A DNA stretch of 64,000 nt from JAJDFU01 sp964641965. GTDB taxonomy: Bacteria; Bacteroidota; Bacteroidia; Chitinophagales; Saprospiraceae. Made by a program: the position numbers and the translations under genes. Below, piece by piece: positions 25,538-33,221 of the stretch. Positions within the stretch are counted from its first letter, which is position 1, and every line of letters begins with the position of its first letter. Location: positions 1-64,000 of the forward strand of contig CAZXLD010000003.1 of the NCBI GenBank assembly GCA_964641965.1, in the 5' to 3' direction. The notes beneath the pieces are model-generated. The model saw only the letters and a list, made by a program, of their open reading frames with translations. It ran no database searches and was not told the DNA's origin.

Positions 25538-27688
25538 ATGGTTAAAAACAAGGATTCTCAAGTACTTGACCCGGAACCGCCTCAGATAATCTGTTACCTG
25601 CTGAACAGGGAGGAAATACGGGTAAATGATAAGGTCTTGCCCCCGATTCGGATACTCAAAGCCAAGGCATTGTTTTTCTTTTTGCTGGCGGAGTATTTTT
25701 ACTACCAGAGAAGTAATCATCGCAGAGAATATTTAGCCAGTCTCTTTTGGCCAGACCACAATCGCGAGGCCGGACTCGAAAATCTGCGCCAGATCTTTTA
25801 TCAGCTCCGAAAACAGTTAAAAAAGTCAGGCCTTCAAAACCTGTTCCATTCTGATCGTCGGCAAATAGGGATCAATACAGATCAGCCAATCCGGGCAGAT
25901 CTTTCTGCACTTCAATCAGTCCGATTCAGTGAGTTGATCGATTTGCCTGCGGAGCAGATCGATGCTCTTCCCGGCTTGGTTTTTTATGAAGAAGAAGCTT
26001 TGAACGCCTGGCTGGAGCGATTACGGGCAAATGTACAACGGGATGCAGTACGGGCCTTCTCCCTCGCAATGGACCAACAGCGATCAGCAGGAAATTGGAA
26101 GTTGGTAGAGCAATTGGCTACCCGATTCTTGGCTCAGTGGGAAGATCCTGACGAGCGGATCTACGAAACTGTGGCAGAAGCTTGTTTTTTTCAGAAAAAG
26201 AAACAGAAAGCGAGGAGTTGGCTGACAAAAGCGAAGTGGAATAGGAATCAGGTCGAAGCTTGGGTTCAGGAAAAAGGTCGGTTCATCGAAGATTTAGCCC
26301 GTGGTTCGAAAACCGTTCGACTTGCTGTACTTCCCCTGAGAACTCTGGGGCCTCCATCTGATCCTTACCTTCCCCAAGGGCTTCTTGAGGACTTGATCGC
26401 AGAATTGAGCGTGTTTGAGAAACTGGAAGTTTCCCCTTCGCTCTCTGTAAATTCCTTAGCGGGAGCAGATTTGAAAACGGAAGAAATAGCCGACCGGCTG
26501 GGGGTGGAATATCTATTGCACGGGACCATTCGCCAAAGATCAAAGCGTCTGGCTATTTCCATTCAACTGGTACAAGTCAAAGTCGAACGGGTCATATGGT
26601 CGAAGACCTTCGGGGGAGATCTGACCGACTTGTACTCAATACAACAAAAAGTAATTCGTAAGACCCTGGAAGGACTTCAGCAGAAGCTGGCCTTGATCCC
26701 TCCGCCTAAAACAGTCGGTATTCCGGATCCAGAAGCTTATCAATTGTATCTGCAAGGGTGGTCTATTTATTTTCGAGGAAATCCACAAGCCACGCGGGAG
26801 GCCAAGGACTGCTTTGAGCGGGCGGTTCAAATTGCTCCCAAATTCCACCGTGCTTACCTAGGGTTAGCAACCATGTATAGCTCTATGGCGAGCTGGTGGG
26901 GGCATTTGCGCGTAGGTGACGTGCAAGAAGACTTTTATCGAGCAATCCAAAAAGCTACCGAGGACAGTCAGCTCCGATTTGACGTCGGGGGGATCTCAGC
27001 CTGGTTCCATATGTGGCAATGGAATCTTTCGGCCGCAGAGCGCGATTTTCAGCATGCAATCCTGCAGCCTTCGGATACTTCTTTTTGCTTTTCCGGCTAC
27101 ACGCATCTCCTCATGATACAGGAGCGATGGGAAGAAGCCCTCAACATGGCAAATCAGGGGATGAGTAAGAACCCCAATCACGTACTGCATCGGTCCATGC
27201 TATCAGAGATTTTTTTGCTCACCGGACGCTACGAAGAGTGTGAGCGCATTTGCAAAACCATCCTGCTGCAAATGCCGGGAAAACATAGCACCATGACGGA
27301 TTTGATATGGGTGTTGATACGGGATGGCCGTCCGGAAGAGGCCATCGCAATAGGAGAAGAGTTCCTCGAACGTACCGGGCAGAGGCTCTATTTTGTAGTG
27401 GGTCGACTAGCTTTAGCTTATCTCGCAGCAGGTGATGTCCACTCCGCAAAACTTCTGTATCAGGAAATGGAAGAGAAGAATGGTATGGGCGAAAAAGGCT
27501 ATCCCTACTTCATGGCTCTTTACCAACAAGTAGCCGGACAAAGCGACCGGGCCCTGGATCTCCTGGAGAAACATCTACCCGATCAATTGTCCGACTATCT
27601 GTGGCTTAAAGTACAGCCTGAATTTAAGGCTTTGCACGGACACCCGCGGTTTGATCCGATTCTGAAAGCCGTATTCGGGATTGCCTGA
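25538..27688 (+). CDS. SARP/BTAD-type regulator with TolB/FlgO-like domain and TPRs
   Basis: The 716-residue protein combines a winged-helix DNA-binding region of the SARP type (about 15-100, with RREYLASLFWPDHNREAGLENLRQ), a bacterial transcriptional activator helical domain (to about 245), a TolB/FlgO-like domain (about 263-385: VRLAVLPLRTLG, LGVEYLLHGTIRQRSKRLAISIQLV) and TPR repeats (about 395-716). No signal peptide or membrane segment is seen, so it acts in the cytoplasm. Targets are unknown. The same TolB/FlgO-plus-TPR arrangement is attached to a cyclase in the gene at 18464. The stop is 9 bp from the convergent EthD-like gene. Confidence 0.82.
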   Translation: MVKNKDSQVLDPEPPQIICYLLNREEIRVNDKVLPPIRILKAKALFFFLLAEYFYYQRSNHRREYLASLFWPDHNREAGLENLRQIFYQLRKQLKKSGLQNLFHSDRRQIGINTDQPIRADLSALQSVRFSELIDLPAEQIDALPGLVFYEEEALNAWLERLRANVQRDAVRAFSLAMDQQRSAGNWKLVEQLATRFLAQWEDPDERIYETVAEACFFQKKKQKARSWLTKAKWNRNQVEAWVQEKGRFIEDLARGSKTVRLAVLPLRTLGPPSDPYLPQGLLEDLIAELSVFEKLEVSPSLSVNSLAGADLKTEEIADRLGVEYLLHGTIRQRSKRLAISIQLVQVKVERVIWSKTFGGDLTDLYSIQQKVIRKTLEGLQQKLALIPPPKTVGIPDPEAYQLYLQGWSIYFRGNPQATREAKDCFERAVQIAPKFHRAYLGLATMYSSMASWWGHLRVGDVQEDFYRAIQKATEDSQLRFDVGGISAWFHMWQWNLSAAERDFQHAILQPSDTSFCFSGYTHLLMIQERWEEALNMANQGMSKNPNHVLHRSMLSEIFLLTGRYEECERICKTILLQMPGKHSTMTDLIWVLIRDGRPEEAIAIGEEFLERTGQRLYFVVGRLALAYLAAGDVHSAKLLYQEMEEKNGMGEKGYPYFMALYQQVAGQSDRALDLLEKHLPDQLSDYLWLKVQPEFKALHGHPRFDPILKAVFGIA

Positions 27689-27697
27689 GGTTACTTA

Positions 27698-28489
27698 TTA
27701 TTTTGTCACATTTGCTTGGTAGCTGGGAGGTTGGACTAAAACGTATTCTTGCACAGGGACCATGACGGCCTGCTTTTCTAGAAGGACCTTTTGTTTTTCT
27801 TTCAGCTTGACCATCATATCCGATCTACTGCTGAAGGATTGCATCATGGCTTCCTGGCTGTCAAACCAGGTATTAACCACCAAGGAGTAGACCTTTTCGG
27901 GGTCTTCCGGTGCCCGGTTAAAATTCAAGGTGTAGCCTTCCATTCCCGGAAAGCGTTTGGCGAGGGGAGAGTAAGTCATCAGTTGCCCCAGCTGATAGTC
28001 GCGGTAGTCCAATTTCGGATTGTGATTGGCGACCCATATACCTTTGAACTTACTTTGATGAACTCCTCCCGGCATGGGGGCATCCCTTACCGCTACTTCG
28101 TGCACAGAAATAGAAGGTGGGAATTCAGATAAGCCGTTGGGTACGTCCGCAACTGCCGCCTTGCCAGCTTCCGATGCGTAGGCTGCAGTCAGCTCTGAGT
28201 CATTCGCAAACCATAATTCAACTATCAGGTCATAAGGAAAACCATCGGGTTTTTCCATCACAAAATTTTGTACGTAACCCTTCAGTCCGGGCATTTTTTT
28301 GACCATCGGGACGTGGGTGTCCAATACCCAACTTTTAAATTCCTGCTCTGTGAGATCAGCCTTTTTTTTGCAAAAGATGATGGCTTTTACGTAATCAACA
28401 ACTTCCTCGGGCACCTGAGCGGACAGGAGAGAGGGGGAAGCACTTGCCAGGAATAAAGAAACAATTAGTAAGACTTGAAGCTTTTTCAT
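27698..28489 (-). CDS. Secreted EthD domain-containing protein (two domains)
   Basis: The 263-residue protein has a signal peptide (MKKLQVLLIVSLFLASASPS, cleaved near LLSAQ) and two ferredoxin-like EthD domains. Domain 1 (about 35-130) contains KSWVLDTHVPMVKKMPGLKGY and domain 2 (about 145-240) contains LGQLMTYSPLAKRFPGMEGY. EthD domains are small dimeric alpha-beta barrel folds, known from ether degradation and often of unclear function. Two domains in one chain could make an internal dimer. The start at 28489 was chosen for the signal peptide; an in-frame start at 28567 would bury it. Confidence 0.8.
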   Translation of the reverse strand: MKKLQVLLIVSLFLASASPSLLSAQVPEEVVDYVKAIIFCKKKADLTEQEFKSWVLDTHVPMVKKMPGLKGYVQNFVMEKPDGFPYDLIVELWFANDSELTAAYASEAGKAAVADVPNGLSEFPPSISVHEVAVRDAPMPGGVHQSKFKGIWVANHNPKLDYRDYQLGQLMTYSPLAKRFPGMEGYTLNFNRAPEDPEKVYSLVVNTWFDSQEAMMQSFSSRSDMMVKLKEKQKVLLEKQAVMVPVQEYVLVQPPSYQANVTK

Positions 28490-28601
28490 GATTGAAATTT
28501 TTGAACTCAATATGCATGGGTAGCGTGAATCCAGCGTGAAGGAGGCAGGAACTGCTTTTACAGTCAAGAGTGTTTATCTCCCAAGGAGCATAAGAATTCC
28601 C

Positions 28602-28632
28602 TTGCAATGGCGGTGGGTAAAGGGTATATTTG
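28602..28632 (+). promoter_or_regulatory. Promoter of the CAU tRNA (TTG-N20-TATATTTG)
   Basis: TTG at 28602-28604 and TATATTTG at 28625-28632 are separated by exactly 20 nt, matching the Bacteroidota promoter pattern. The tRNA begins 11 nt after the -7 box. Confidence 0.8.
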
Positions 28633-28642
28633 CGCATTCTCA

Positions 28643-28719
28643 GGTCCCATAGCTCAGTTGGTTAGAGCATCTGACTCATAATCAGAGGGTCCCTGGTTCG
28701 AGCCCAGGTGGGACCACCA
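28643..28719 (+). tRNA. tRNA with CAT anticodon (probable elongator tRNA-Met)
   Basis: It is a complete cloverleaf: acceptor GGTCCCA/TGGGACC, D arm AGCTCAGTTGGTTAGAGC, anticodon loop CTCATAA and T arm CCTGGTTCGAGCCCAGG. CCA is encoded at 28717-28719. CAU can belong to elongator Met or to the lysidine-modified Ile2 tRNA. The G-rich acceptor and A73 fit Met slightly better in my judgement; initiator tRNA is excluded because its first pair is G-C. Confidence 0.85.
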
Positions 28720-28725
28720 TCCGTT

Positions 28726-28755
28726 AAAAGGCTTTCTCGTGCGGAGGAGCCTTTT
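28726..28755 (+). terminator. Intrinsic terminator of the CAU tRNA
   Basis: AAAAGGCT at 28726-28733 pairs with AGCCTTTT at 28748-28755, followed by CTTTT. It lies 7 nt after the tRNA. Confidence 0.8.
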
Positions 28756-28844
28756 CTTTTTACAACAAACACCGAGTAAGGAGTTATCGCGTAGAAATTA
28801 TTTGGTTCTTTTCTTGGATTTGATTGGCAATTTTAGCGCTGATG

Positions 28845-28931
28845 GAATACATGAATGACGAACATTCGAACAAATGAGGTAAGAAAAACTTCGCAATTCA
28901 TGTATTCATTATTCGAATGTTCATTTGTTCA
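28845..28931. repeat. 86-bp palindromic repeat, copy 2
   Basis: An imperfect palindrome: the left arm contains GACGAACATTCGAACAAATGA, the middle GTAAGAAAAACTTCGCAATTC, and the right arm ATTATTCGAATGTTCATTTGTTC. It is about 95% identical (four differences) to 29097-29183. It abuts the stop codon of the displaced comM tail at 28929. Confidence 0.85.
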
Positions 28932-28997
28932 TCCCCTTGCCCATCCTTCTCGGTCCAAACTCCGAAAGTGAATCGCCTCCGCCAGATGCTCGATCTT
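28929..28997 (-). pseudogene. Displaced second copy of the comM 3' end
   Basis: The 69 nt encode KIEHLAEAIHFRSLDREGW followed by ARG and a stop. This is the same peptide that ends the intact comM gene at 29592 (which ends AG instead of ARG). Base identity is only about 80%, with almost all changes silent. No gene body precedes this copy; homology stops at the first Lys codon. It is therefore a leftover coding tail, separated from comM by the S23 gene and repeats. Confidence 0.85.
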
Positions 28998-29004
28998 GCG
29001 AACA

Positions 29005-29045
29005 TAGGTACAAGGAACACCGAGCAAGGAATGAAGAAGTATTGC
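29005..29045. repeat. Terminal word cluster of the S23 unit, inverted relative to the one before the S23 start
   Basis: The + strand reads TACAAGGAACACCGAGCAAGGAATGAAGAAG. Nearly the same words (GAACAAGGAATAAATAACAAGG, AACACTGAAGAA) precede the S23 start codon on the minus strand (29540-29590). The two clusters thus form an imperfect inverted repeat around the S23 gene. A further degenerate version (AACACCGAGTAAGGAGT) lies near 28767. Confidence 0.55.
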
Positions 29046-29061
29046 CTAACGGTCCATACCC

Positions 29062-29100
29062 TCACTTGCGTTTGGCCGTCTTGATACCGGCCGGGAGAAT
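29062..29100 (-). pseudogene. Displaced tail of an S23-type gene
   Basis: The minus strand encodes ILPAGIKTAKRK and a stop, matching the end of the S23 protein at 29173 (ILVASIKTAR...). Only these 12 residues remain, directly beyond the palindromic repeat copy 3. Confidence 0.65.
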
Positions 29101-29183
29101 ACATGAATGACGAACATTCGAACAAATGAATTAAGAAAAACTTCGCAATTCATGTGTTCATTATTCGAATGTTCATTTATTCT
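29097..29183. repeat. 86-bp palindromic repeat, copy 3
   Basis: Same palindrome as at 28845-28931, four differences. On the minus strand its outer end supplies the last codons and the TGA stop of the S23 gene (29173-29175). Confidence 0.85.
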
Positions 29184-29532
29184 TCCCTCCTCTTGCCGTT
29201 TTGATGCTGGCTACTAAAATGGAAATGAGCTCGTTGGTTTCCTGAATAGTTGAGCTCATCTGTTCAGGCTCGACATACTTCCTCTGAAGCATGATCTTGA
29301 GACATACCATGCTTTCCCGAAGTTCTTTTACCGCAACTTTGAGTTTGTGAATAAAATCAGCTGGAGATTCCCCGCTTTGCGCTTCACCATAATTCAAAGC
29401 CGCAGAGGTGGCCGAACGGATCAACTGTTTTCGAAGGTGGAGGGCTGCAAATGAGTTATTGGTTTTTTCACATAAGGTAATTACTTCGCTTGCATAGACA
29501 ACCATCCGGTCTTCCAAATCAAACTTTCTCAT
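29173..29532 (-). CDS. Four-helix bundle protein (23S rRNA intervening-sequence, S23 family)
   Basis: The 119-residue all-helical protein belongs to the S23/TIGR02436 family, first described in intervening sequences of 23S rRNA genes and now known as orphan genes in Bacteroidota. Marks are FEDL-like start DLEDRMVVYASEVITLCEK, the RKQLIRSATSAALNYGEAQSGES segment, FIHKLKVAVKELRES and the C-terminal SIKTA. The family forms a pentameric four-helix bundle related to the Avd protein of diversity-generating retroelements, but no reverse transcriptase or variable repeat is near. Biological role unknown. The gene sits right after comM, between inverted word clusters, and its stop codon lies inside a palindromic repeat. 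Confidence 0.9.
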   Translation of the reverse strand: MRKFDLEDRMVVYASEVITLCEKTNNSFAALHLRKQLIRSATSAALNYGEAQSGESPADFIHKLKVAVKELRESMVCLKIMLQRKYVEPEQMSSTIQETNELISILVASIKTARGGKNK

Positions 29533-29591
29533 TTCTGGGGTTTTAGAATTCTTCAGTGTTCCTTGTTATTTATTCCTTGTTCGATGTTCAA

Positions 29592-31300
29592 CTATCCTGC
29601 CCATCCCTCGCGATCCAGACTGCGAAAATGAATCGCCTCTGCGAGATGCTCGATCTTGATGTCAGGTGAAGCAGACATATCGGCTGCAGTGCGGGCCANN
29701 NNNNNNNNNNNNNNNNNNNNNNNNNNNNNNNNNNNNNNNNNNNNNNNNNNNNNNNNNNNNNNNNNNNNNNNNNNNNNNNNNNNNNNNNNNNNNNNNNNAG
29801 ATGCTCGATCTTGATGTCAGGTGAAGCAGACATATCGGCTGCAGTGCGGGCCACTTTGAGGATACGATCATAGGCCCGAGCTGAAAGCTGAAGTTTTTCC
29901 ATCGCTTTCTTGACCAGCGTTAAACCAGCTGTATTGATCTGGCAGATCTCCCGCACCATACGACTCGGCATTTGCGCATTGGAGAAGACACCAGGTTGGT
30001 CCTTAAATCGCTCGATCTGAATCTCCCGGGCTTGCACCACCCGTTGGGCAATTACCTCGCTGGGCTCGCCTTCCCGTTTTTGACTGGAAAGCTCATCATA
30101 CGAAACAGGTGTTACTTCCACATGCAAATCGATTCGATCGAGCAATGGGCCGGATATTTTATTGAGGTAGCGTTTAACTACCCCAGGGCCACAAACGCAG
30201 TCCTTCTCGGGATGATTATAGTAGCCGCAAGGGCAAGGATTCATACTTGCCACCAGCATAAAACTGGCCGGATAATCTACGCTGATTTTGGCACGGGAAA
30301 TTGTTACCCGCCGCTCTTCCATTGGTTGGCGGAGCACTTCCAGCACGGTTCGCTTGAACTCTGGTAATTCATCCAGAAACAAGACACCATTATGAGCTAA
30401 AGATATTTCTCCAGGCATAGGATTGGATCCTCCTCCCACAAGCGCCACATCGCTAATGGTGTGATGAGGAGACCGAAATGGCCTCGTTGAAATAAGAGAA
30501 GCATTCTCAGCTAGTTTGCCGGCTACGGAGTGAATCTTGGTGGTATCCAGGGCTTCATGCAAATTGAGGGGTGGTAGGATAGTTGGTAGCCGGCGAGCCA
30601 ACATCGTTTTTCCTGCCCCAGGCGGACCGATTAGTATAACATTATGTCCTCCAGCCGCAGCCAACTCCAAAGACCGCTTGATGTTTTCCTGTCCCATCAC
30701 ATCCGAAAAATCTACCTGGTACTGATTATGCTGGTAGGCAAATTCTTCCCGGGTGTCCACTTTGGTAGGCTTCAAAGAACTTTTTCCAGTCAAATGATCA
30801 GCGGCTTCTCGAAGTGTATCCACCCCAAATACTGGGAGGTCATTTACGATGGCGGCTTCTCTAGCATTCTTTCGGGGTACGATAAACCCCTTAAATCCTT
30901 CTTTTCGCGCCTGAATGGCCACCGGCAAGGCCCCCCGGATAGCACGGAGCTCTCCGTTCAAAGCGAGCTCACCCATGATCAGATATGATTCCAAGAGGTT
31001 TGTTTCAATTTGATCGGTGGCCGCTAGGTAAGCCAGTGCGATCGGTAAATCGTAGGCAGAACCTTCTTTTCGAATATCTGCTGGAGCCAGATTAACGGTT
31101 GTTTTTTCCCGTTTCATCCGAAAGCCACTATTCTTTAAAGCGGCATCAATACGTTGAAATCCCTCTTTTACTGCGTTATCAGGTAGGCCAACCAAATGAT
31201 AAAAGTTGCCCATTTGAACATTGCCGCCAGTGTGGATCTCAATGGTGATTGTACGTGAATGGACGCCGTGTACAGCGCCTGCAAAGGTCTTTACAAACAT
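29592..31300 (-). CDS. comM: YifB/ComM family Mg chelatase-like AAA ATPase (interrupted by an assembly gap)
   Basis: ComM is a hexameric helicase that helps branch migration during natural transformation; YifB relatives occur widely. The protein starts MFVKTFAGAVHGVHSRTI (Lon-like fold domain), has Walker A GPPGAGKTMLARRL, a Walker B-like LFLDELPEF, a Cys cluster NPCPCGYYNHPEKDCVCG and the C-terminal Mg_chelatase_C domain. The 100-N gap shifts the apparent frame. If the duplicated 55-mer at the gap edges is collapsed (29644-29698 equals 29799-29853), 52 plus 1502 nt give 1554 nt, exactly 518 codons ending ...DREGWAG at the TAG 29592-29594. That gives a normal 517-residue ComM. The gene is therefore intact. 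Confidence 0.93.
29699..29798. other. Assembly gap (100 N) with duplicated 55-mer at both edges
   Basis: The 100 N are a placeholder. The 55 bases before the gap (29644-29698) are identical to the 55 after it (29799-29853). Overlap of two contigs by exactly one assembly k-mer explains this; no sequence is missing in that case. Confidence 0.9.
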
Positions 31301-31484
31301 GGGGATAGTTGCACTTTTACAATAATAGAGTCAAAAAGGGCATTGGTTTCCCAAAATGCAGAAAACATAATTTTATAAGAGATATGAAATAGAGGAAATA
31401 TAAGTTGACCTTGGACACCAAAAAACGTTGGATTGGCTAACTGGCACAGGCATACGTTTATTCCATACCTGTTTGTTAATGGAT

Positions 31485-32954
31485 TCAATAAGCTTTAGCA
31501 AACAATACCCGTTGTTTACTTGCTTTGCCTGAGATCAGGTCCACTCCGTCTTCTTCTTCTGCACCCTCAGGTATACAGCGAATTGTGGCTTTGGTCAATT
31601 CCTTGATTCTGGCTTCGGATTCGTCGGAGCCGTCCCAATGAGCGCTGACAAAGCCTGGAATCTCTTGTTCGATTACCTGCTTAAAATCGTCCATTGAATC
31701 GACCCGTGTGGTGTGATCTTCCCTAAACTGAACTGCTTTTTTAAACAGGTTTTTCTGAATTTCTTCCAAAAGCTTGATAACATATTCGGCAGCGCTATCC
31801 ACAGAAATATTTTCCTTTTCCTTGGTATCGCGCCGAGCAATTTCAACCTGCCCCTTCTCCAAATCCCGCTTGCCAATTCCGACCCGAATGGGCACTCCTT
31901 TCATCTCATGTTCAGCAAACTTGAAACCAGGGCGCTTTTTGGTATCGTGATCATACTGCACTGTAATACCTCTAGCTTGAAGCGTATGCATAATCCGCTC
32001 TCCTACTTCATCGATGACAGTATCTGGTTTTGGAATAGGTACTATTACCACCTGGATGGGAGCTAATTTCGGAGGTAATACTAAGCCTTCGTCATCCGAG
32101 TGTGTCATGATCAAGCCTCCCACCAGCCGCGTACTGACTCCCCAGCTAGTGGCCCAGACAAATTCTTCTTTGTTGTTTTCATTGAGGTAGCGGACATCAA
32201 AAGCCTTTGCAAAATTTTGACCTAAAAAATGGCTAGTTCCAGCCTGCAGGGCTTTTCCATCTTGCATCAGGGCCTCAATCGTATAGGTTTCCAAAGCCCC
32301 GGCAAAGCGTTCGCTTGGCGTTTTTACCCCCCTCACCACAGGCATCGCCATCCATTCTTCAGCGAATTGGGCATAAATCTGCTGCATCTGCTCGGCTTCT
32401 GCAACGGCCTCATCCTTAGTAGCATGAGCCGTGTGTCCTTCCTGCCAAAGGAACTCCGCCGTTCGCAAGAAAAGCCGGGTACGCAATTCCCAACGAACCA
32501 CATTAGACCACTGGTTAATGAGCAAAGGGAGATCCCGGTAGGAGTTGATCCAGTTCTTGTAGGTATCCCAGATAATCGTTTCTGAAGTTGGGCGGACTAT
32601 TAATTCTTCTTCAAGTCTTGCCTCTGGATCAACAACGACCCCATTACCATTAGGATCATTCATTAATCTGTGATGGGTAACTACAGCACATTCCTTGGCA
32701 AATCCATCGACATGCTCTGCTTCCCGGCTCAAATAACTTTTTGGTATGAATATGGGAAAATAAGCATTGACGTGTCCCGTTTCTTTAAACATACGATCTA
32801 ACTGATCGCGCATATTTTCCCAAATCGCAAATCCATGGGGTTTAATGACCATACAGCCTCGAACTGCGGAGTTCTCTGCTAATCCTGCTTTCTTCACAAT
32901 GTCAATATACCATTGGGAATAATCCTCGCTGCGAGTCGTAATCTCTTTTGCCAT
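31485..32954 (-). CDS. proS: Prolyl-tRNA synthetase (archaeal/eukaryal type)
   Basis: The 489-residue class II synthetase charges tRNA-Pro. It is the short form without the bacterial editing insertion: motif 2 reads RWELRTRLFLRTAEFLWQEGHTAHAT and HFLGQNFAKAFDVRY follows. The anticodon-binding domain (about 285-380, APIQVVIVPIPK) and the extra C-terminal domain of this type are present. Bacteroidota usually carry this form. The mRNA leader may be about 190 nt: a minus-strand TACTTTTG box lies at 33149-33156 but its TTG is only 17 nt away, so the promoter is uncertain. Confidence 0.96.
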   Translation of the reverse strand: MAKEITTRSEDYSQWYIDIVKKAGLAENSAVRGCMVIKPHGFAIWENMRDQLDRMFKETGHVNAYFPIFIPKSYLSREAEHVDGFAKECAVVTHHRLMNDPNGNGVVVDPEARLEEELIVRPTSETIIWDTYKNWINSYRDLPLLINQWSNVVRWELRTRLFLRTAEFLWQEGHTAHATKDEAVAEAEQMQQIYAQFAEEWMAMPVVRGVKTPSERFAGALETYTIEALMQDGKALQAGTSHFLGQNFAKAFDVRYLNENNKEEFVWATSWGVSTRLVGGLIMTHSDDEGLVLPPKLAPIQVVIVPIPKPDTVIDEVGERIMHTLQARGITVQYDHDTKKRPGFKFAEHEMKGVPIRVGIGKRDLEKGQVEIARRDTKEKENISVDSAAEYVIKLLEEIQKNLFKKAVQFREDHTTRVDSMDDFKQVIEQEIPGFVSAHWDGSDESEARIKELTKATIRCIPEGAEEEDGVDLISGKASKQRVLFAKAY

Positions 32955-33221
32955 TCGTGGAAATGTTAAAGTGTTAGTATTTTTGATTTAACGTTTTGTT
33001 TGTGCCTGATTATTAATTGATTGATAGTAAATCTGATGCCTACCCTTCAGGAGCAATCTGATGATCTTTTTTCATCAAAAAGATGTTCTTAACACGTAAA
33101 GCAGCTTACAAATTCTCCTTTAAACCCAGTTTAACTAAAGAAACGGCACAAAAGTAGTAATTTGAGTGTTAGACAATTGAAAGGAAAAGAATCGCAATTC
33201 ATGTTATTAAAAATATATACC

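Noticed and set aside
28898..29125. An open frame of 75 codons on the minus strand
   Set aside because: It runs across palindrome, displaced comM tail and S23 leader words in a frame that does not read the tails; it is a by-product of the repeats.
29173..29532. S23 gene as the accessory (Avd) gene of a diversity-generating retroelement
   Set aside because: No reverse transcriptase, template repeat or variable repeat is found nearby, and the protein matches orphan S23 members.
29662..29871. Frame crossing the N gap, and the comM end read as ...ARDGQDS
   Set aside because: Both depend on the arbitrary 100-N length. Collapsing the duplicated 55-mer restores the ordinary ComM C-terminus.
32955..33200. 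T-box or other riboswitch in the proS leader
   Set aside because: No T-box core sequence or antiterminator was seen, and T-boxes are not typical of this phylum.
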